NCBI GenBank assembly: GCA_022316685.1
Contig: JAKJHU010000378.1
Coordinates: forward strand, 62,001-126,000
Source of the DNA: Progne subis subis
Lineage: Eukaryota; Chordata; Aves; Passeriformes; Hirundinidae
Direction: 5' to 3'
Length of the DNA: 64,000 nucleotides
The notes beneath the pieces are model-generated. The model did not search any database. It was not told the origin of the DNA and was given only the letters and a program-made list of their open reading frames with translations. Shown one piece after another: positions 1-12,300 of the stretch. Every line of letters starts with the position of its first letter. Within the stretch, counting starts at the first letter, position 1. Position numbers and translations under genes: made by a program.

Positions 1-1728
1 TCACACAGCGGGAGAGGGACAGCTTGGCTCCGGGCACTGGCCACTCCCAACCCATTGCAGCACGGCAGCGATGAAAGTGCACGCACCCTGGCAAGCAGCT
101 CCGGCAGCTGTGCTGTCCTTCCCCTTGAGGGAAAGAGGAACAGGCGTGCCCTCAGAGCCCCTAGAGCCCCTGGCTATCTTGCAGCAGCTCACACAGTTGC
201 CCACCGCAGCAACAGGCACATGTTCTTCGGACGCATAAGGAGCTCTGCGTGTCTTTGTTCCCCATTGCTTCACGTGCTCAGGTTGGCCGTCCCTCTGAGG
301 CACCGGCAAAAGGCCAGCACACACCTTCAGCCCCCACTCCTCATGTGCAACAAGTTCTTCTGCTCTCTTTGGCCCTTCGGCTGTCCTCAGCTGTTGCTTT
401 CAACTGCCCCACTCGCAGCGTCCTGCTGTCCCTTCACTCTGCCCGCTCTTCCCACACAGGCTAGCCCTTCAGTGGAGGCCTGCCTTGTGTCCCCTCTGCT
501 CCCCAAAGTGTGATCCACAGCCCACCGTGCCAGCAAGGCAGCCACCGTAGCCTTTGGTGGCAGTGGGGGGTCACAGTGTCAGCGCCCCTGCACCAGCCCC
601 AGAGCTGCCACTGGCTGCCTCCAGGTGAGCCACAGGACACTCTGCAGTGGGCAGCATCAGCTCCTGAGCCTGCACTTGCCTGCCCTTGAGCCTCCCTGGG
701 CAAAGGGGAAATCGGGCAGGGACGGGACTGCAGGGAGCGGCCATGGTCTACCTCTTGGGCAATCCACAGCCAGCACCAGGCAGCCCCTGCCTGCAGCATG
801 GCGCAGGCACGGCCACACGGCCACGGCCACACAGGCTGGGCCCTGTGGCCACCCAAGTCATTTCCTCCCCATCAACTGCTGCCAGGCACCAGGCTGCTGT
901 GAAGCGCTGGACAGGCTGCTCTTGCAGCGGGGCTGCCCTGGCCAGGTGCAAAGTCACACTTCCACGTGCTTGCCCCATCCCTGCTTGTGCTGGTTCTTTT
1001 GAGAGACCCAGATGACCGTCGATGGCAAAAGGCACCGCGCTTGCCCTCTGTCCTGGGGCATATCATGGCTTTATTCTGGGCTCCTGCCCTGCCGGCCGCA
1101 GCTCTTCCTTAGCTCCTTCCCCGTCCCCGCCGGCTGCCAGAGAGACAGAGCTCCCTGCAGTCTCAGGGCTTTTTCCCAGAAGGGGAAAGGGCCTAGAGGC
1201 AGGTCCAAGCCACTCCCCGATCAGGGAGAAGGTGCCAGTGGAACAGAGTTGGGTTCCATTCCAGCCTGGGGATGGACGCAGCGAAGCAGGGACAAACAAG
1301 GTGCTCCACTTTCCAAGGGGAACAGGGAAGAAAACATCACAAACACCAAGATCAAAAGGAAACACAGTATCAACCAAATGAACACACTCGAACCCCAGCT
1401 CCACAAGGATGGGCAGCCGAGCATTTGAAGAAGCAGAGTGGAGCCGTAACTGTGTCCCTACCAAACCTCCAAGCACTGGTATATGGGTCAGCCCTGCAGG
1501 CATCTCTCTCAGAAGGTTGTCAGTGGAAATGACAACAACACGGGTGAGGGTTGCACGTGATACTTGCTCAGCCTCAGAGGACAAACAGGAGTTTAAAGCC
1601 GAGTCATTGGGAATGGCCCAGCATCCCCAGCCCGTAGGCAAGCCCAGCACTGAGCCAATTCCTGGGAAGAAAAGAGCCCTCTCCCAGCAGGAACACTGCC
1701 ACAGCTCTTTGGGGAAAGGCTAATTTAT

Positions 1729-2982
1729 TTAACACCTAGGGTGGAAGGGCCCTCCGAGGCCTGTGACCACCTGCCTGGGCTGCAGGGACCGTCTCGGGGC
1801 AGCCTCCTGGAGACCACGCAAGCGCCATGGTCTCGTGGGCGCCGTCTGTGCCACCGAGCTGCAGGCTGTTGCTGCCTGAGTCAGGCACAGCATCCTGGGA
1901 GCCCTGCGCTGGACACTGGGGGCTGCAGGATGTTTGTGGCTCAGCCACCTGCTCCTGGGAATGCCTCTCCTTCTCCAGCTGGGCTCCTGTTTGTGCTTCC
2001 CAGCTTTCCCTGGCCGTGTCAGTGTCCCTGGACACGCCGGGGCTCTCCATGTGCACGGGATGCTGTTGATGTGGAAGGGAGCAGGAGGAGGTGTCCAGCG
2101 CTTGCTCGAGGGTGCGCAGGCGCGGAGGCTTTCCTGAGAGGCCGGGAGGGCTGGAGGCCTCCAGGAGGGAATGTGTGGGAGGGAGGCAGGAACTCGGATG
2201 CCAGGGACGGGTCTTGGCAGGCGCAGGATCTTGAAGGGCTGGGGGCTCTCAGCAGGGATGGAGGCTGTGGCAAGCTGCTGGGAGGGAGGCGGCGTCTCGG
2301 TGCTGGGGAGGTTCTGCGAGGGAGGGAGGTGGTTGAGAGCAGGGAGGGACTTGCAGGGTTGGAGGCCGTCAGAGGCAGGTGGAAGCTCCCGGAAGGCTGG
2401 ATGTGGGCCAGGCCGAAGCTTCTCCCAGGGATGCTTGGTGTCCAACACAATCTCCTGGAAGGGCTGGAGGCTGTGCCAGGAATGGCCCCTCTGGCTGGGA
2501 GGAGCCTGCCGGAGGCACGGAAGGGCCCAGGAGCAGCGGGACGAGGCACAGCAGGGCAGGTGGCCTCGCTTGCCCAGCTGCTGCAGGTGCGCCCACAGCG
2601 CCCGCCACATGGCAGGATGAAGCGGAGCCCATGTCCCACGGTGAGACCGGAGCAGCAGCATCAGCCCCTGCAGCTCCTTGGCCACGCTGACGGCAGGGGC
2701 CGCAGCTGCCAGGGTCCCTTGGGGCAAGTGGCGGGATCATCGGGACTGCTTCCGAGGGCTCGTGCCAGGCCCGGAGGCCCTGGCAGCCACAGGGGCTCCT
2801 GGGCTCCTGCCTGGGCCCCTGGCCCGGCCCCCGAGCTGCTTGCGCGGCCTCCGAGTCCCGGCCTGCCGGCCCTGCCTGTGCCCGGATGGCCAATGACCCA
2901 GCGGACAGCCACCGTGGCCAGCAGCAGGGCAAGTGCAGCCAGCAGGACGCTGACTGTCGCTCACGGCTCCGACACGTGCCAT
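1729..2982 (-). pseudogene. Unit-1 copy of a compact single-exon gene, unknown product (disrupted)
   Basis: The ATG at 2982-2980 lies just below the TATA box. Compared with unit 2, one extra base soon after the start (ctgactgtcg against ctgacgtcg) shifts the hydrophobic segment out of frame, and a stop falls near 2737. Below it, a 332-codon frame (2727-1729) stays open. It contains helix-like KELQGLMLLLRSH and MWRALWAHLQQLGKRGHL segments, then a long proline/serine-rich tail. The TAA at 1731-1729 overlaps an AATAAA signal (1729-1724), and another AATAAA lies at 1075-1070. I do not recognise the family. It may be a decayed copy, or an intact gene hidden by consensus errors. Confidence 0.4.
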
Positions 2983-3017
2983 CGCCACTGCACTGGCGGC
3001 TGTGGGGCCGGCCCGCC

Positions 3018-3076
3018 TTATATAGGGATGGCCCGGTGACCTCACAATGCTGGGGCCGCCACACGGCGTGACATCA
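3018..3076 (-). promoter_or_regulatory. TATA box plus CRE-like promoter, unit 1
   Basis: On the minus strand a TATATAA box (3024-3018) lies 36-42 bases upstream of an ATG at 2982. A CRE-like TGACATCA/TGATGTCA sits at 3069-3076, about 50 bp upstream of the TATA box. Two further TGAGGTCA-type half-sites flank it. TATA plus a proximal CRE is the layout of many CREM-driven testis promoters; that parallel is inference. Confidence 0.5.
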
Positions 3077-5687
3077 CAGCCCAGCCTCAGGCCGCTGTCA
3101 CGCCATTTGTGACCTCACAGCACCGCCTGCCTCAGGGCCAGCAAGACCCACTCAGGCAGCAGGGCGCTGATGGCCAGGAAAGGCCTGCCACTGAAAATGG
3201 GAGCCCTAGGCCGTGGCAGCCAAGCTCTCCCAGGAGCACGGGCCACATCAGGAAGAGGTCAGGTGCCACCAATGCCTAGCCCATGGCTCCCCCAAGGCTG
3301 TGGAACTGCTGGCTGGGAACATCCTCTGCCCTGTGCCGGAGAAGATCCTGCAGACACAAAGGCGGCTGCAGTTCCCCAGGCCCAGGCAGCTCTCCCCACC
3401 TGCCTGACAGCTCCAACCCCTTAGCCTATCACTAGAATTGCTGGCACAGAATGCCTCTGCAGCTCCCTACAAGCTCCTGGTAGACACTGCAAGGCGCTGG
3501 GAGGCCTCCCCACAACCTTCTCTTCTCCAGCCTGAGCAGCTCCAACTCTCTCTCAAGCTGTCTCCACAGGAGAGCTGCTCACCTTTGCAACCCGCTGGCC
3601 TCCTCTGCACTTGCTGCAACACTTGCATGGCCTGATGTGCTGGCCACACCAGGAGTGGAATCCCTGCTCCAGGTCTGGCCCTGCCTGAGCAGCTTCATTC
3701 CACAGGCTCAGGCTACGTGTCTGGCTGCTCAGTCCCAGCTGCTGTAAGTGGGCAGGATTAGTGCTGCTGCTGGATCACCAGAGTGATGGCCACGGCTCGC
3801 ATGGGCCCGGCCCCATCCCTTGGGCATCTCTGCCGACGGAAAGCCCAGTCCTGCCTGGGCCACCTGCAGTCTGGCAAGAGGCTGCCCGTGCCAGCCTCTG
3901 CTGTCGCCAGGCAGGGGCAGCAGCCGGCCGTGCTAGCGCTGCTTCCAGCCTGCTGCGAGTCACACAGCGGGAGAGGGACAGCTTGGCTCCGGGCACTGGC
4001 CACTCCCAACCCATTGCATGCACAGGCAGCGATGAAAGTGCACGCACCCTGGCAAGCAGCTCCGGCAGCTGTGCTGTCCTTCCCCTTGAGGGAAACAGGG
4101 AACGGCGTGCCCTCAGAGCCCCTAGAGCCCCTGGCTATCTTGCAGCAGCTCACACAGCTGCCCACGCAGCAACAGGACACAGGTTCTCCTGGACGCATAA
4201 GGAGCTCTGCGTGTCTTTGTTCCCCATTGCTTCACGTGCTCAGGTTGGCCGTCCCTCTGAGGCACCGGCAAAAGGCCAGCACACACCTTCAGCCCCCACT
4301 CCTCATGTGCAACAAGTACTTCTGCTCTCTTTGGCCCTTCGGCTGTCCTCAGCTGTTGCTTTCAACTGCCCCACTCGCAGCGTCCTGTGTCCCTTCACTC
4401 TGCCCGCTCTTCCCACACAGGCTAGCCCTTCAGTGGAGGCCTGCCTTGTGTCCCCTCTGCTCCCCAAAGTGTGATCCACAGCCCACCGTGCCAGCAAGGC
4501 AGCCGCCGTAGCCTTTGGTGGCAGTGGGGGTCACAGTCCCCAGCGCCCCTGCACATGCCCCAGAGCTGCCACTGGCTGCCTCCAGGTGAGCCAGAGGACA
4601 CTCTGCAGTGGGCAGCATCAGCTCCTGAGCCTGCACTTGCCTGCCCTTGAGCCTCCCTGGGCAAAGGGGAAATCGGGCAGGGACGGGACTGCAGGGAGCG
4701 GCCATGGCCTACCTCTTGGGCAATCCACAGCCAGCACCAGGCAGCCCCTGCCTGCAGCATGGCGCAGGCACGGCCACACGGCACGGCCACACAGGCTGGG
4801 CCCTGTGGCCACCCAAGTCATTTCCTCCCCATCAACTGCTGCCAGGCACCAGGCTGCTGTGAAGCGCTGGAGAGGCTGCTCTTGCAGCGGGGCTGCCCTG
4901 GCCACGGTGCAAAGTCACAGTTCCACGTGCTTGCCCCATCCCTGCTTGTGCTGGTTCTTTTGAGAGACCCAGATGAGCCGTCGATGGCAAAAGGCACCGA
5001 GCTTGCCCTCTGTCCTGGGGCATATCATGGCTTTATTCTGGGCTCCTGCCCTGCCGGCCGCAGCTCTTCCTTAGCTCCTTCCCCGTCCCCGCCGGTGCCA
5101 GAGAGACAGAGCTGCCGGCAGTCGCAGGGCTTTTTCCCAGAGCGGGGAAGGGCCTAGAGGCAGGTCCAAGCCACTCCCCGATCAGGGAGAAGGTGGGAGT
5201 GGAACAGAGTTGGGTTCCATTCCAGCCTGGGGGATGAGCGCAGCGAAGCAGGGACAAACAAGGTGCTCCACTTTCCAAGGGGAACAGGGAAGAAAACATC
5301 ACAAACACCAAGATCAAAAGGAAACACAGTATCAACCAAATGAACACACTCGAACCCCAGCTCCCACAAGGATGGGCAGCCGAGCGTTTGGAAGAAGCAG
5401 AGTGGAGCCGTAACTGTGTCCCTACCAAGCCTCCAAGCACTGGTATATGGGTCAGCCCTGCAGGCATCTCTCTCAGAAGGTTGTCAGTGGAAATGACAAC
5501 AACACGGGTGAGGGTTGCACGTGATACTTGCTCAGCCTCAGAGGACAAACAGGAGTTTAAAGCGAGTCATTGGGAATGGCCCAGCATCCCCAGCCCGTAG
5601 GCAAGCCCAGCACTGAGCCAATTCCTGGGAAGAAAAGAGCCCTCTCCCAGCAGGAACACTGCCACAGCTCTTTGGGGAAAGGCTAAT

Positions 5688-6944
5688 TTATTTAACACCT
5701 AGGGTGGAAGGGCCCTCCGAGGCCTGTGACCACCTGCCTGGGCTGCAGGGACCGTCTCGGGGCAGCCTCCTGGAGACCACGCAAGCGCCATGGTCTCGTG
5801 GGCGCCGTCTGTGCCACCGAGCTGCAGCTGTTGCTGCCTGAGTCAGGCACAGCATCCTGGGAGCCCTGCGCTGGACACTGGGGGCTGCAGGATGTTTGTG
5901 GCTCAGCCACCTGCTCCTGGGAATGCCTCTCCTTCTCCAGCTGGGCTCCTGTTTGTGCTTCCCAGCTTTCCCTGGCCGTGTCAGTGTCCCTGGGCACACG
6001 CCGGGGCTCTCCATGTGCACGGGATGCTGTTGATGTGGAAGGGAGCAGGAGGAGGTGTCCAGCGCTTGCCTGAGGGTGCGCAGGCGCGGAGGCTTTCCTG
6101 AGAGGCCGGGAGGGCTGGAGGCCTCCAGGAGGGAATGTGTGGGAGGGAGGCAGGAACTCGGACTGCCAGGGACAGGGTCTTGGCAGGCGCAGGATCTTGA
6201 AGGGCTGGGGGCTCTCAGCAGGGATGGAGGCTGTGGCAAGCTGCTGGGAGGGAGGCGGCGTCTCGGCGCTGGGGAGGTTCTGCGAGGGAGGGAGGTGGTT
6301 GAGAGCAGGGAGGGACTTGCAGGGTTGGAGGCCGTCAGAGGCAGGTGGAAGCTCCCGGAAGGCTGGATGTGGGCCAGGCCCAAGCTTCTCCCAGGGATGG
6401 TTGGTGTCCAACACAATCTCCTGGAAGGGCTGGAGGCTGTGCCAGGAATGGCCCCTCTGGCTGGGAGGAGCCTGCCGGAGGCACGGAAGCGCCCGGAGCA
6501 GCGGGACGAGGCACAGCAGGGCAGGTGGCCTCGCTTGCCCAGCTGCTGCAGGTGCGCCCACAGCGCCCGCCACATGGCAGGATGAAGCGGAGCTCATGTC
6601 CCACGGTGAGACCGGAGCAGCAGCATCAGCCCCTGCAGCTCCTTGGCCACGCTGACGGCAGGGGCCGCAGCTGCCAGGGTCCCTTGGGGCAAGTGGCGGG
6701 ATCATCGGGACGCCTCCGAGGGCTCGTGCCAGGCCCGGAGGCCCTGGCAGCCACAGGGGCTCCTGGGCTCCTGCCTGGGCCCCTGGCCCGGCCCCCGAGC
6801 TGCTTGCGCGGCCTCCGAGTCCCGGCCTGCCGGCCCTGCCGTGCCCGGATGGCCAATGACCCAGCGGACAGCCACCGTGGCCAGCAGCAGGGCAAGTGCA
6901 GCCAGCAGGACGCTGACGTCGCTCACGGCTCCGACACGTGCCAT
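5688..6944 (-). pseudogene. Unit-2 copy of the compact gene, putative signal-anchor protein
   Basis: From the ATG at 6944 the frame reads 80 codons. After MARVGAVSD there is a hydrophobic stretch VSVLLAALALLLATVAV followed by RW, which looks like a signal peptide or signal anchor. A TGA follows at about 6702. Below that single stop, the same frame stays open to a TAA at 5688, giving 419 codons in all. It passes through the KELQGLMLLLRSH and MWRALWAHLQQLGKRGHL segments into a low-complexity tail. The tail frame differs from that of unit 1, so at least one indel separates the copies. AATAAA overlaps the stop (5692-5687). The product could be a small membrane protein of a fast-evolving, perhaps germline-expressed family; function unknown. 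Confidence 0.4.
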
Positions 6945-6979
6945 CGCCACTGCACTGGCGGCTGTGGGGCCGGCCCGCC

Positions 6980-7038
6980 TTATATAGGGATGGCCCGGTG
7001 ACCTCACAATGCTGGGGCCGCCACACGGCGTGACATCA
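6980..7038 (-). promoter_or_regulatory. TATA box plus CRE-like promoter, unit 2
   Basis: This is the same arrangement as in unit 1: TATATAA at 6986-6980, and a CRE-like TGACATCA at 7031-7038 about 45 bp upstream. The ATG is at 6944, so the predicted 5' UTR is only about 10 nt. Both motifs are unchanged between the two units although surrounding positions differ. Confidence 0.5.
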
Positions 7039-9314
7039 CAGCCCAGCCTCAGGCCGCTGTCACGCCATTTGTGACCTCACAGCACCGCCTGCCTCAGGGC
7101 CAGCAAGACCCACTCAGGCAGCAGGGCGCTGATGGCCAGGAAAGGCCTGCCATTGAAAATGGGAGCCCTAGGCCGTGGCAGCCAAGCTCTCCCAGGAGCC
7201 CGGGCCACATCAGGAAGAGGTCAGGTGCCACCAATGCCTAGCCCATGGCTCCCCCAAGGCTGTGGAACTGCTGGCTGGGAACATCCTCTGCCCTGTGCCG
7301 GAGAAGATCCTGCAGACACAAAGGCGGCTGCAGTTCCCCAGGCCCAGGCAGCTCTCCCCACCTGCCTGACAGCTCCAACCCCTTAGCCTATCACTAGAAT
7401 TGCTGTCACAGAATGCCTCTGCAGCTCCCTACAAGCTCCTGGTAGACACTGCAAGGCGCTGGGAGGCCTCCCCACAACCTTGTCTTCTCCAGCCTGAGCA
7501 GCTCCAACTCTCTCTCAAGCTGTCTCCACAGGAGAGCTGCTCACCTTTGCAACCCGCTGGCCTCCTCTGCACTTGCTGCAACACTTGCATGGCCTGATGT
7601 GCTGGCCAAACCAGGAGTGGAATCCCTGCTCCAGGTCTGGCCCTGCCTGAGCAGCTTCATTCCACAGGCTCAGGCTACGTGTCTGGCTGCTCAGTCCCAG
7701 CTGCTGTAAGTGGGCAGGATTAGTGCTGCTGCTGGATCACCAGAGTGATGGCCACAGCTCGCATGGGCCCGGCCCCATCCCTTGGGCATCTCTGCCGACG
7801 GAAAGCCCAGTCCTGCGTGGGCCACCTGCAGTCTGGCAAGAGGCTGCCCGTGCCAGCCTCTGCTGTCGCCAGGCAGGGGCAGCAGCCGGCCGTGCTAGCG
7901 CTGCTTCCAGCCTGCTGCGAGTCACACAGCGGGAGAGGGACAGCTTGGCTCTGGGCACTGGCCACTCCCAACCCACTGCTGCAAGGCAGCGATGAAAGCG
8001 CACGCACGCTGGCAAGCAGCTCCGGCAGCTGTGCTGTCCTTACCCTTGAGGGAAGCAGGGACGGCGTGCCCTCAGAGCCCCTAGAGCCCTGGCTATCTTG
8101 GCAGCAGCTCACACAGCTGCCCACCCAGCAACAGACACATGTTCTTCGGACGCATAAGGAGCTCTGCGTGTCTTTGTTCCCCATTGCTTCACGTGCTCAG
8201 GTTGCCGGTCCCTCTGAGGCACCGGCAAAAGGCCAGCACACACCTTCAGCCCCCACTCCTCATGTGCAACAAGTTCTTCTGCTCTCTTTGGCCCTTTCGG
8301 CTGTCCTCAGCTGTTGCTTTCAACTGCCCCACTCGCAGCGTCCTGTGTCCCTTCACTCGGCCCGCTCTTCCCACACAGCCTAGCCCTTCAGTGGAGGCCT
8401 GCCTTGTGTCCCCTCTGCTCCCAAAAGTGTGCTCCACCGCCCACCGTGCCAGCAAGGCAGCCGCCGTAGCCTTTGGTGGCAGTGGGGGGTCACAGCCCCA
8501 GCGCCCCTGCACGAGCCCCAGAGCTGCCACTGGCTGCCTCCAGGTGAGCCAGAGGACACTCTGCAGTGGGCAGCATCAGCTCCTGAGCCTGCACTTGCCT
8601 GCCCTTGAGCCTCCCTGGGCAAAGGGGAAATCGGGCAGGGACGGGACTGCAGGGAGCGGCCATGGCCTACCTCTTGGGCAATCCACAGCCAGCACCAGGC
8701 AGCCCCTGCCTGCAGCATGGCGCAGGCACGGCCACACGGCCACGGCCACACAGGCTGGGCCCTGTGGCCACCCAAGTCATTTCCTCCCCATCAACTGCTG
8801 CCAGGCACCAGGCTGCTGTCAAGCGCTGGACAGGCTGCTCTTGCAGCGGGGCTGCCCTGGCCAGGTGCAAAGTCACACTTCCACGTGGTTGCCCCATCCC
8901 TGCTTGTGCTGGTTCTTTTGAGAGACCCAGATGAGCGTCATTGGCAAAAGGCACCGCACTTGCCCTTTGTCCTGGGGCATATCATGGCTTTAATCTGGCC
9001 TCCTGCCCTGCTGGCCGCAGCTCTTCCTTAGCTCCTTCCCCATCCCCGCCGTTGCCAGAGAGACAGAGCTGCCGGCAGTCGCAGGGCTTTTTCCCAGAGC
9101 GGGGAAGGGCCTAGAGGCAGGTCCAAGCCACTCCCCGATCAGGGAGAAGGTGGGAGTGGAACAGAGTTGGGTTCCATTCCAGCCTAGGGGATGAGCGCAG
9201 CGAAGCCGGGACAAACAAGGTGCTCCACTTTCCAAGGGGAACAGGGAAGAAAACATCCCAAACACCAAGATCAAAAGGAAACACAGTATCAACCAAATGA
9301 ACACACTCTAACAG

Positions 9315-9767
9315 TGTTATAAATTGCACTACTCAAGGTTTTAGTCCCAATTAGATTTTTATTAATTACAGCAAGTTGGTTATAAGCAAAATACAGCGCT
9401 GGGTGACAGAGGGACTGCGCTCCACCAACTGCCGCCCGGTTACGACCTTCCAGTCCCGTTTTATACAGTTCCTTCTTCTGTTATCGTGTGCGTTTCGCAA
9501 TATGTGTTATCTGGTTGCTAGGAGACCGTCTTCTGTCTTCTGGTTATCGCTAAAAAAACCTTGTTAAGCAATAGCACATTGTGTCTAAAAATCATGAGTC
9601 ATTATGTGTTTGCAAGTTCAAAGTTTCTTTTAAATGTCATCAGTCATCCTGTGCTTGCAAGAAAAAATCATGAGTCATCATGTGTTTGCAATTTTAAAGG
9701 TTCTTTTAAAAGTCATGAGTTCATCCTGCGCTTGCAAGTTCAATGAACAAAGTATTAACTCGTCACA
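9315..9767 (-). repeat. 3' LTR of the chimeric provirus (U3 type I), 453 bp
   Basis: It starts TGTTATAAATTG and ends CGTCACA on the plus strand. The adjacent polypurine tract on the sense strand is AAAAAGGGGGGAT (9768-9780). The U3 part (about 9590-9745) holds four degenerate repeats built on catgagtcatcatgtgtttgcaa. Two of them carry a perfect AP-1 site TGAGTCA (9595-9601 and 9671-9677). The R-U5 part aligns with the other LTR (17638-17920), whereas U3 does not. Confidence 0.88.
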
Positions 9768-9815
9768 ATCCCCCCTTTTTCTTTCAGCCTAAATTTGTTC
9801 ATTGAACCTTTTTAA

Positions 9816-11602
9816 TTACTGTCTGGCCCATTCTAATTTCTCATCTTTTGACTCTTCAGGTAGCGATTCATATTTTGCTCTAATAAGCATTAAATATGCT
9901 GCTTCTGAGCATCCTTTCACAATTGTTATCAATTTAATAAAAATACATGGTCCAAAGGTCAATCCAAGTATTAGTAAAATCAGTGGTCCCGCAATTGTGG
10001 ACAGCAGGGTAGTCAGCCAGGGGGAATAATCAAACCAAGATTCATACCAGTTTTGGTTTGCCTCTTTTTCTTGCTTCCTTTGTTCTAGCCGGTTTCTTAA
10101 TTCTGTTATGGTATCTATTACTACTCCCGTGTGGCTCAGCATATGCGCAATCATTCTTCTTTTAGGGCTACACACAGGCCACCTTGTTGCAAGAACAAAA
10201 GATCAAGACCCCTGCGATTTTGTAACACTACTTCAGATAAAGATCTTACTGACTTTACTAGCCCATCAATGGCTTGCTCGATTCTTCCTAAATCCTCATC
10301 TACTGACATTCGCAATGTCTTCATTTCTTTTTGCTGATTTATCAAGGAGGCTACTCCTGTCCCTGCTCCTACTCCTCCTATAGTCAGCAGGGTTGAAATG
10401 GTCAGGGCCGTAAAGGGTTCCCTTTTTACTAGATGATGCTCTGCAGTGGTATGTTGCTGCTAAATATAAACAGTTGAGTGGTAAATTATTCTGGGGACAA
10501 TGGTTACTTGGATACAGTAACCTCGAGCATAATTAAAACCTTTAATGATAAACAGGGGGTGACGCCTATATTGTTGCATACCCACTTTGTATTCGCTGCA
10601 GAGAGGAGCCATCCTGCAGGTTTATCCTCTTCTCTTTGTGTCATAATTACTCCACATAAGTGTTCTTTTTCTGGTGGTATTTTTCCTATACACCTCCCTT
10701 TACCCGTTACTTGGGATAACGGTTATCCCCTTGTGTTTCGGTTTTATTCTGTTTCCAAAGGCCTTGTGCTGGATTGGTTCCATTGATACTGTCGTACTTT
10801 TTGTGTACTACCTATACCTTCATAAAAGGGAGGCCTAATGCTATAATATAGCCAGCATTCTTGAGTCAAATTCGGATGTGTTATATTTAATAATTGGTAA
10901 CTAGCTTGCATTATTTTCCATAATGCACTATACTCTAGTCCTGTTTTTACAACTCCTTTAACAGTAGGGGCTATGTTACTATTCTTTATCTCGTCTCTTT
11001 GACCTTTATATTGTTGTTCTAATTCCTGTTCTTCCTGCAGCACAGAATTTGGCCCAGTAAGTTCTGAGTCTTGTGGTGCTGGTTCCTTTTTGATTAAAAA
11101 GTGTCCCCCTCTGTCTGTACCAGGTTCCCATAATCGTGCCCCCCACAGTTTTCCTGTTACCCACGCTTGATCGTCTCCTTTAGTAACATTTATCCAAATT
11201 CCTTTACAATTCCCCTGCCGTCCTAGCCCTCCGTCTTGCCATATTTGGGGTTCTTTACATCCATAGGGATACCATTTTACGGACATGAATTGATCTTTTC
11301 CTCCTCCGGGAGGAATCCAAAGGATACGGTTGCACATCCCCAGTACGCACAATAATAATGCTCAGGATAGTTACAATATGGTTTTCCCGGATTTGAGGCA
11401 GGACAAAAATAAAAGGCCCCAAGGAATACAGGTGGCCAGACTGGAAAAAAGATCTTTCAACTTCACACTGAAAAGAGGGATTCCCTGGGGTAATCATGGA
11501 GGACAATACTTTATGGTCTTCCCATCGGATCAAGGACCACTTAAAGGGTTGATGGGGGTTATCGTGCTCTGCGGTAGTACAACATACTAATAATGATAGC
11601 AT
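9816..11602 (-). pseudogene. env: env remnant (SU and TM) of the chimeric provirus
   Basis: Surface-unit pieces lie at 11602-11255 and 11352-10744. They include a hydrophobic leader near the start, a PFKWSL-RWE stretch shared with the env at 62224-64000, and an ECWLYYSIRPPFYE segment where the gamma-type CWLC box is altered. The transmembrane subunit lies at 10345-9816 in two overlapping frames. It has [16 protein letters not shown] followed by a CX6-type disulfide segment, then a membrane span near PWLTTLLSTIAGPLILLILG. Several frameshifts separate the pieces. The product would have been the viral fusion glycoprotein; no intact frame remains. Confidence 0.85.
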
Positions 11603-11733
11603 CCATATTATGGTGTGCAGATTCGGGTGCTTGGTTTCACTGGCTCTTTTGTATTCTTTCTTTTCTGAAAGCTCTCTCTGGTGGTGACAATGCCATAACT
11701 CAGTAATACTATCAGTCCCATTCTTTTGGCAGC

Positions 11734-12015
11734 TCAGCGAACATCACCTTGTTGTCCCATAAGTGAGGCTCTTTCCTCCACTACTTTTTCTCCCTCTGCC
11801 TCGCTCGTCGACTCGGGTGTATTCGAGCCACGAGGGATACCATCTTCTCGGCAGCAGGGGAATTCTTCAGGAGGTAGTGATTGCCCTGCTCTACGACTTT
11901 GGACAACATAAGAATACCAGTTCGCTCTTTTAACTTGTGGAGAGTTGCACCTGAGCTCCTGTAGCTCCTTTCGGCAACGCCCTTCAATTATTTCTGCTAC
12001 GAATGGGCTGGGCAC
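11734..12015 (-). CDS. Small open frame between integrase and env, unknown
   Basis: A 93-codon frame lies between the end of pol and the start of the env leader. It is hydrophilic, rich in Glu, Arg and Ser, and has four cysteines (RCRKELQELRC, then FPCC) but no membrane segment. It may be an upstream part of the env leader region, a remnant of an overlapping reading frame, or chance. I do not recognise it. Confidence 0.2.
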   Translation of the reverse strand: MPSPFVAEIIEGRCRKELQELRCNSPQVKRANWYSYVVQSRRAGQSLPPEEFPCCREDGIPRGSNTPESTSEAEGEKVVEERASLMGQQGDVR

Positions 12016-12300
12016 GTTTAGTCAATACAAGTCGGGATTTGCTCCTTTGGCAAATATCTCCCACCATTCGCTGGATTCTACAGTTAATTCTTCAAGAGAT
12101 ACTTTTAGGTTTAGTAGCCAACCAGTAATATTTCTTTGTAATTTCCAGCAAGGGGTGCAAACCCCTTTAGGGGTCTTCCCCTATAGCAGTGAGTCCATCA
12201 CCCTTCTCCGCACACTTTACAGTTATAACATACAAATGGGTAACAGTTATAGTTTGCTTTCTTGCATCTTATCAATACTAAATATGGATTGGGTAAATAT

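Larger units (their letters stand above)
1..9308. repeat. 3.96-kb tandem segmental repeat, about 2.35 copies
   Basis: The same sequence restarts at 1, 3960 and 7922, giving periods of 3959 and 3962 bp. The copies look about 97-98% identical by eye and differ by scattered substitutions and many 1-2 bp indels. Unit 1 runs 1-3959 and unit 2 runs 3960-7921. Unit 3 stops near 9308, within the shared string aacacactc, where a provirus LTR follows. The array continues off the left edge, so true copy number is unknown. Each complete unit carries one minus-strand TATA-driven transcription unit. The remaining 1.7-2.7 kb of each unit has only short frames that I cannot assign. Confidence 0.93.

Noticed and set aside
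2369..3064. Plus- and minus-strand frames of 200-430 codons through the tandem units
   Set aside because: Most are GC-rich shadows. Only the minus-strand frame tied to the TATA box and polyadenylation signal was kept as a candidate gene.
9308..9320. Target-site duplication for the 9315-18116 provirus
   Set aside because: The left flank (ctaacag) and right flank (gtggcc) share no 4-6 bp match, which led to the recombination interpretation instead.
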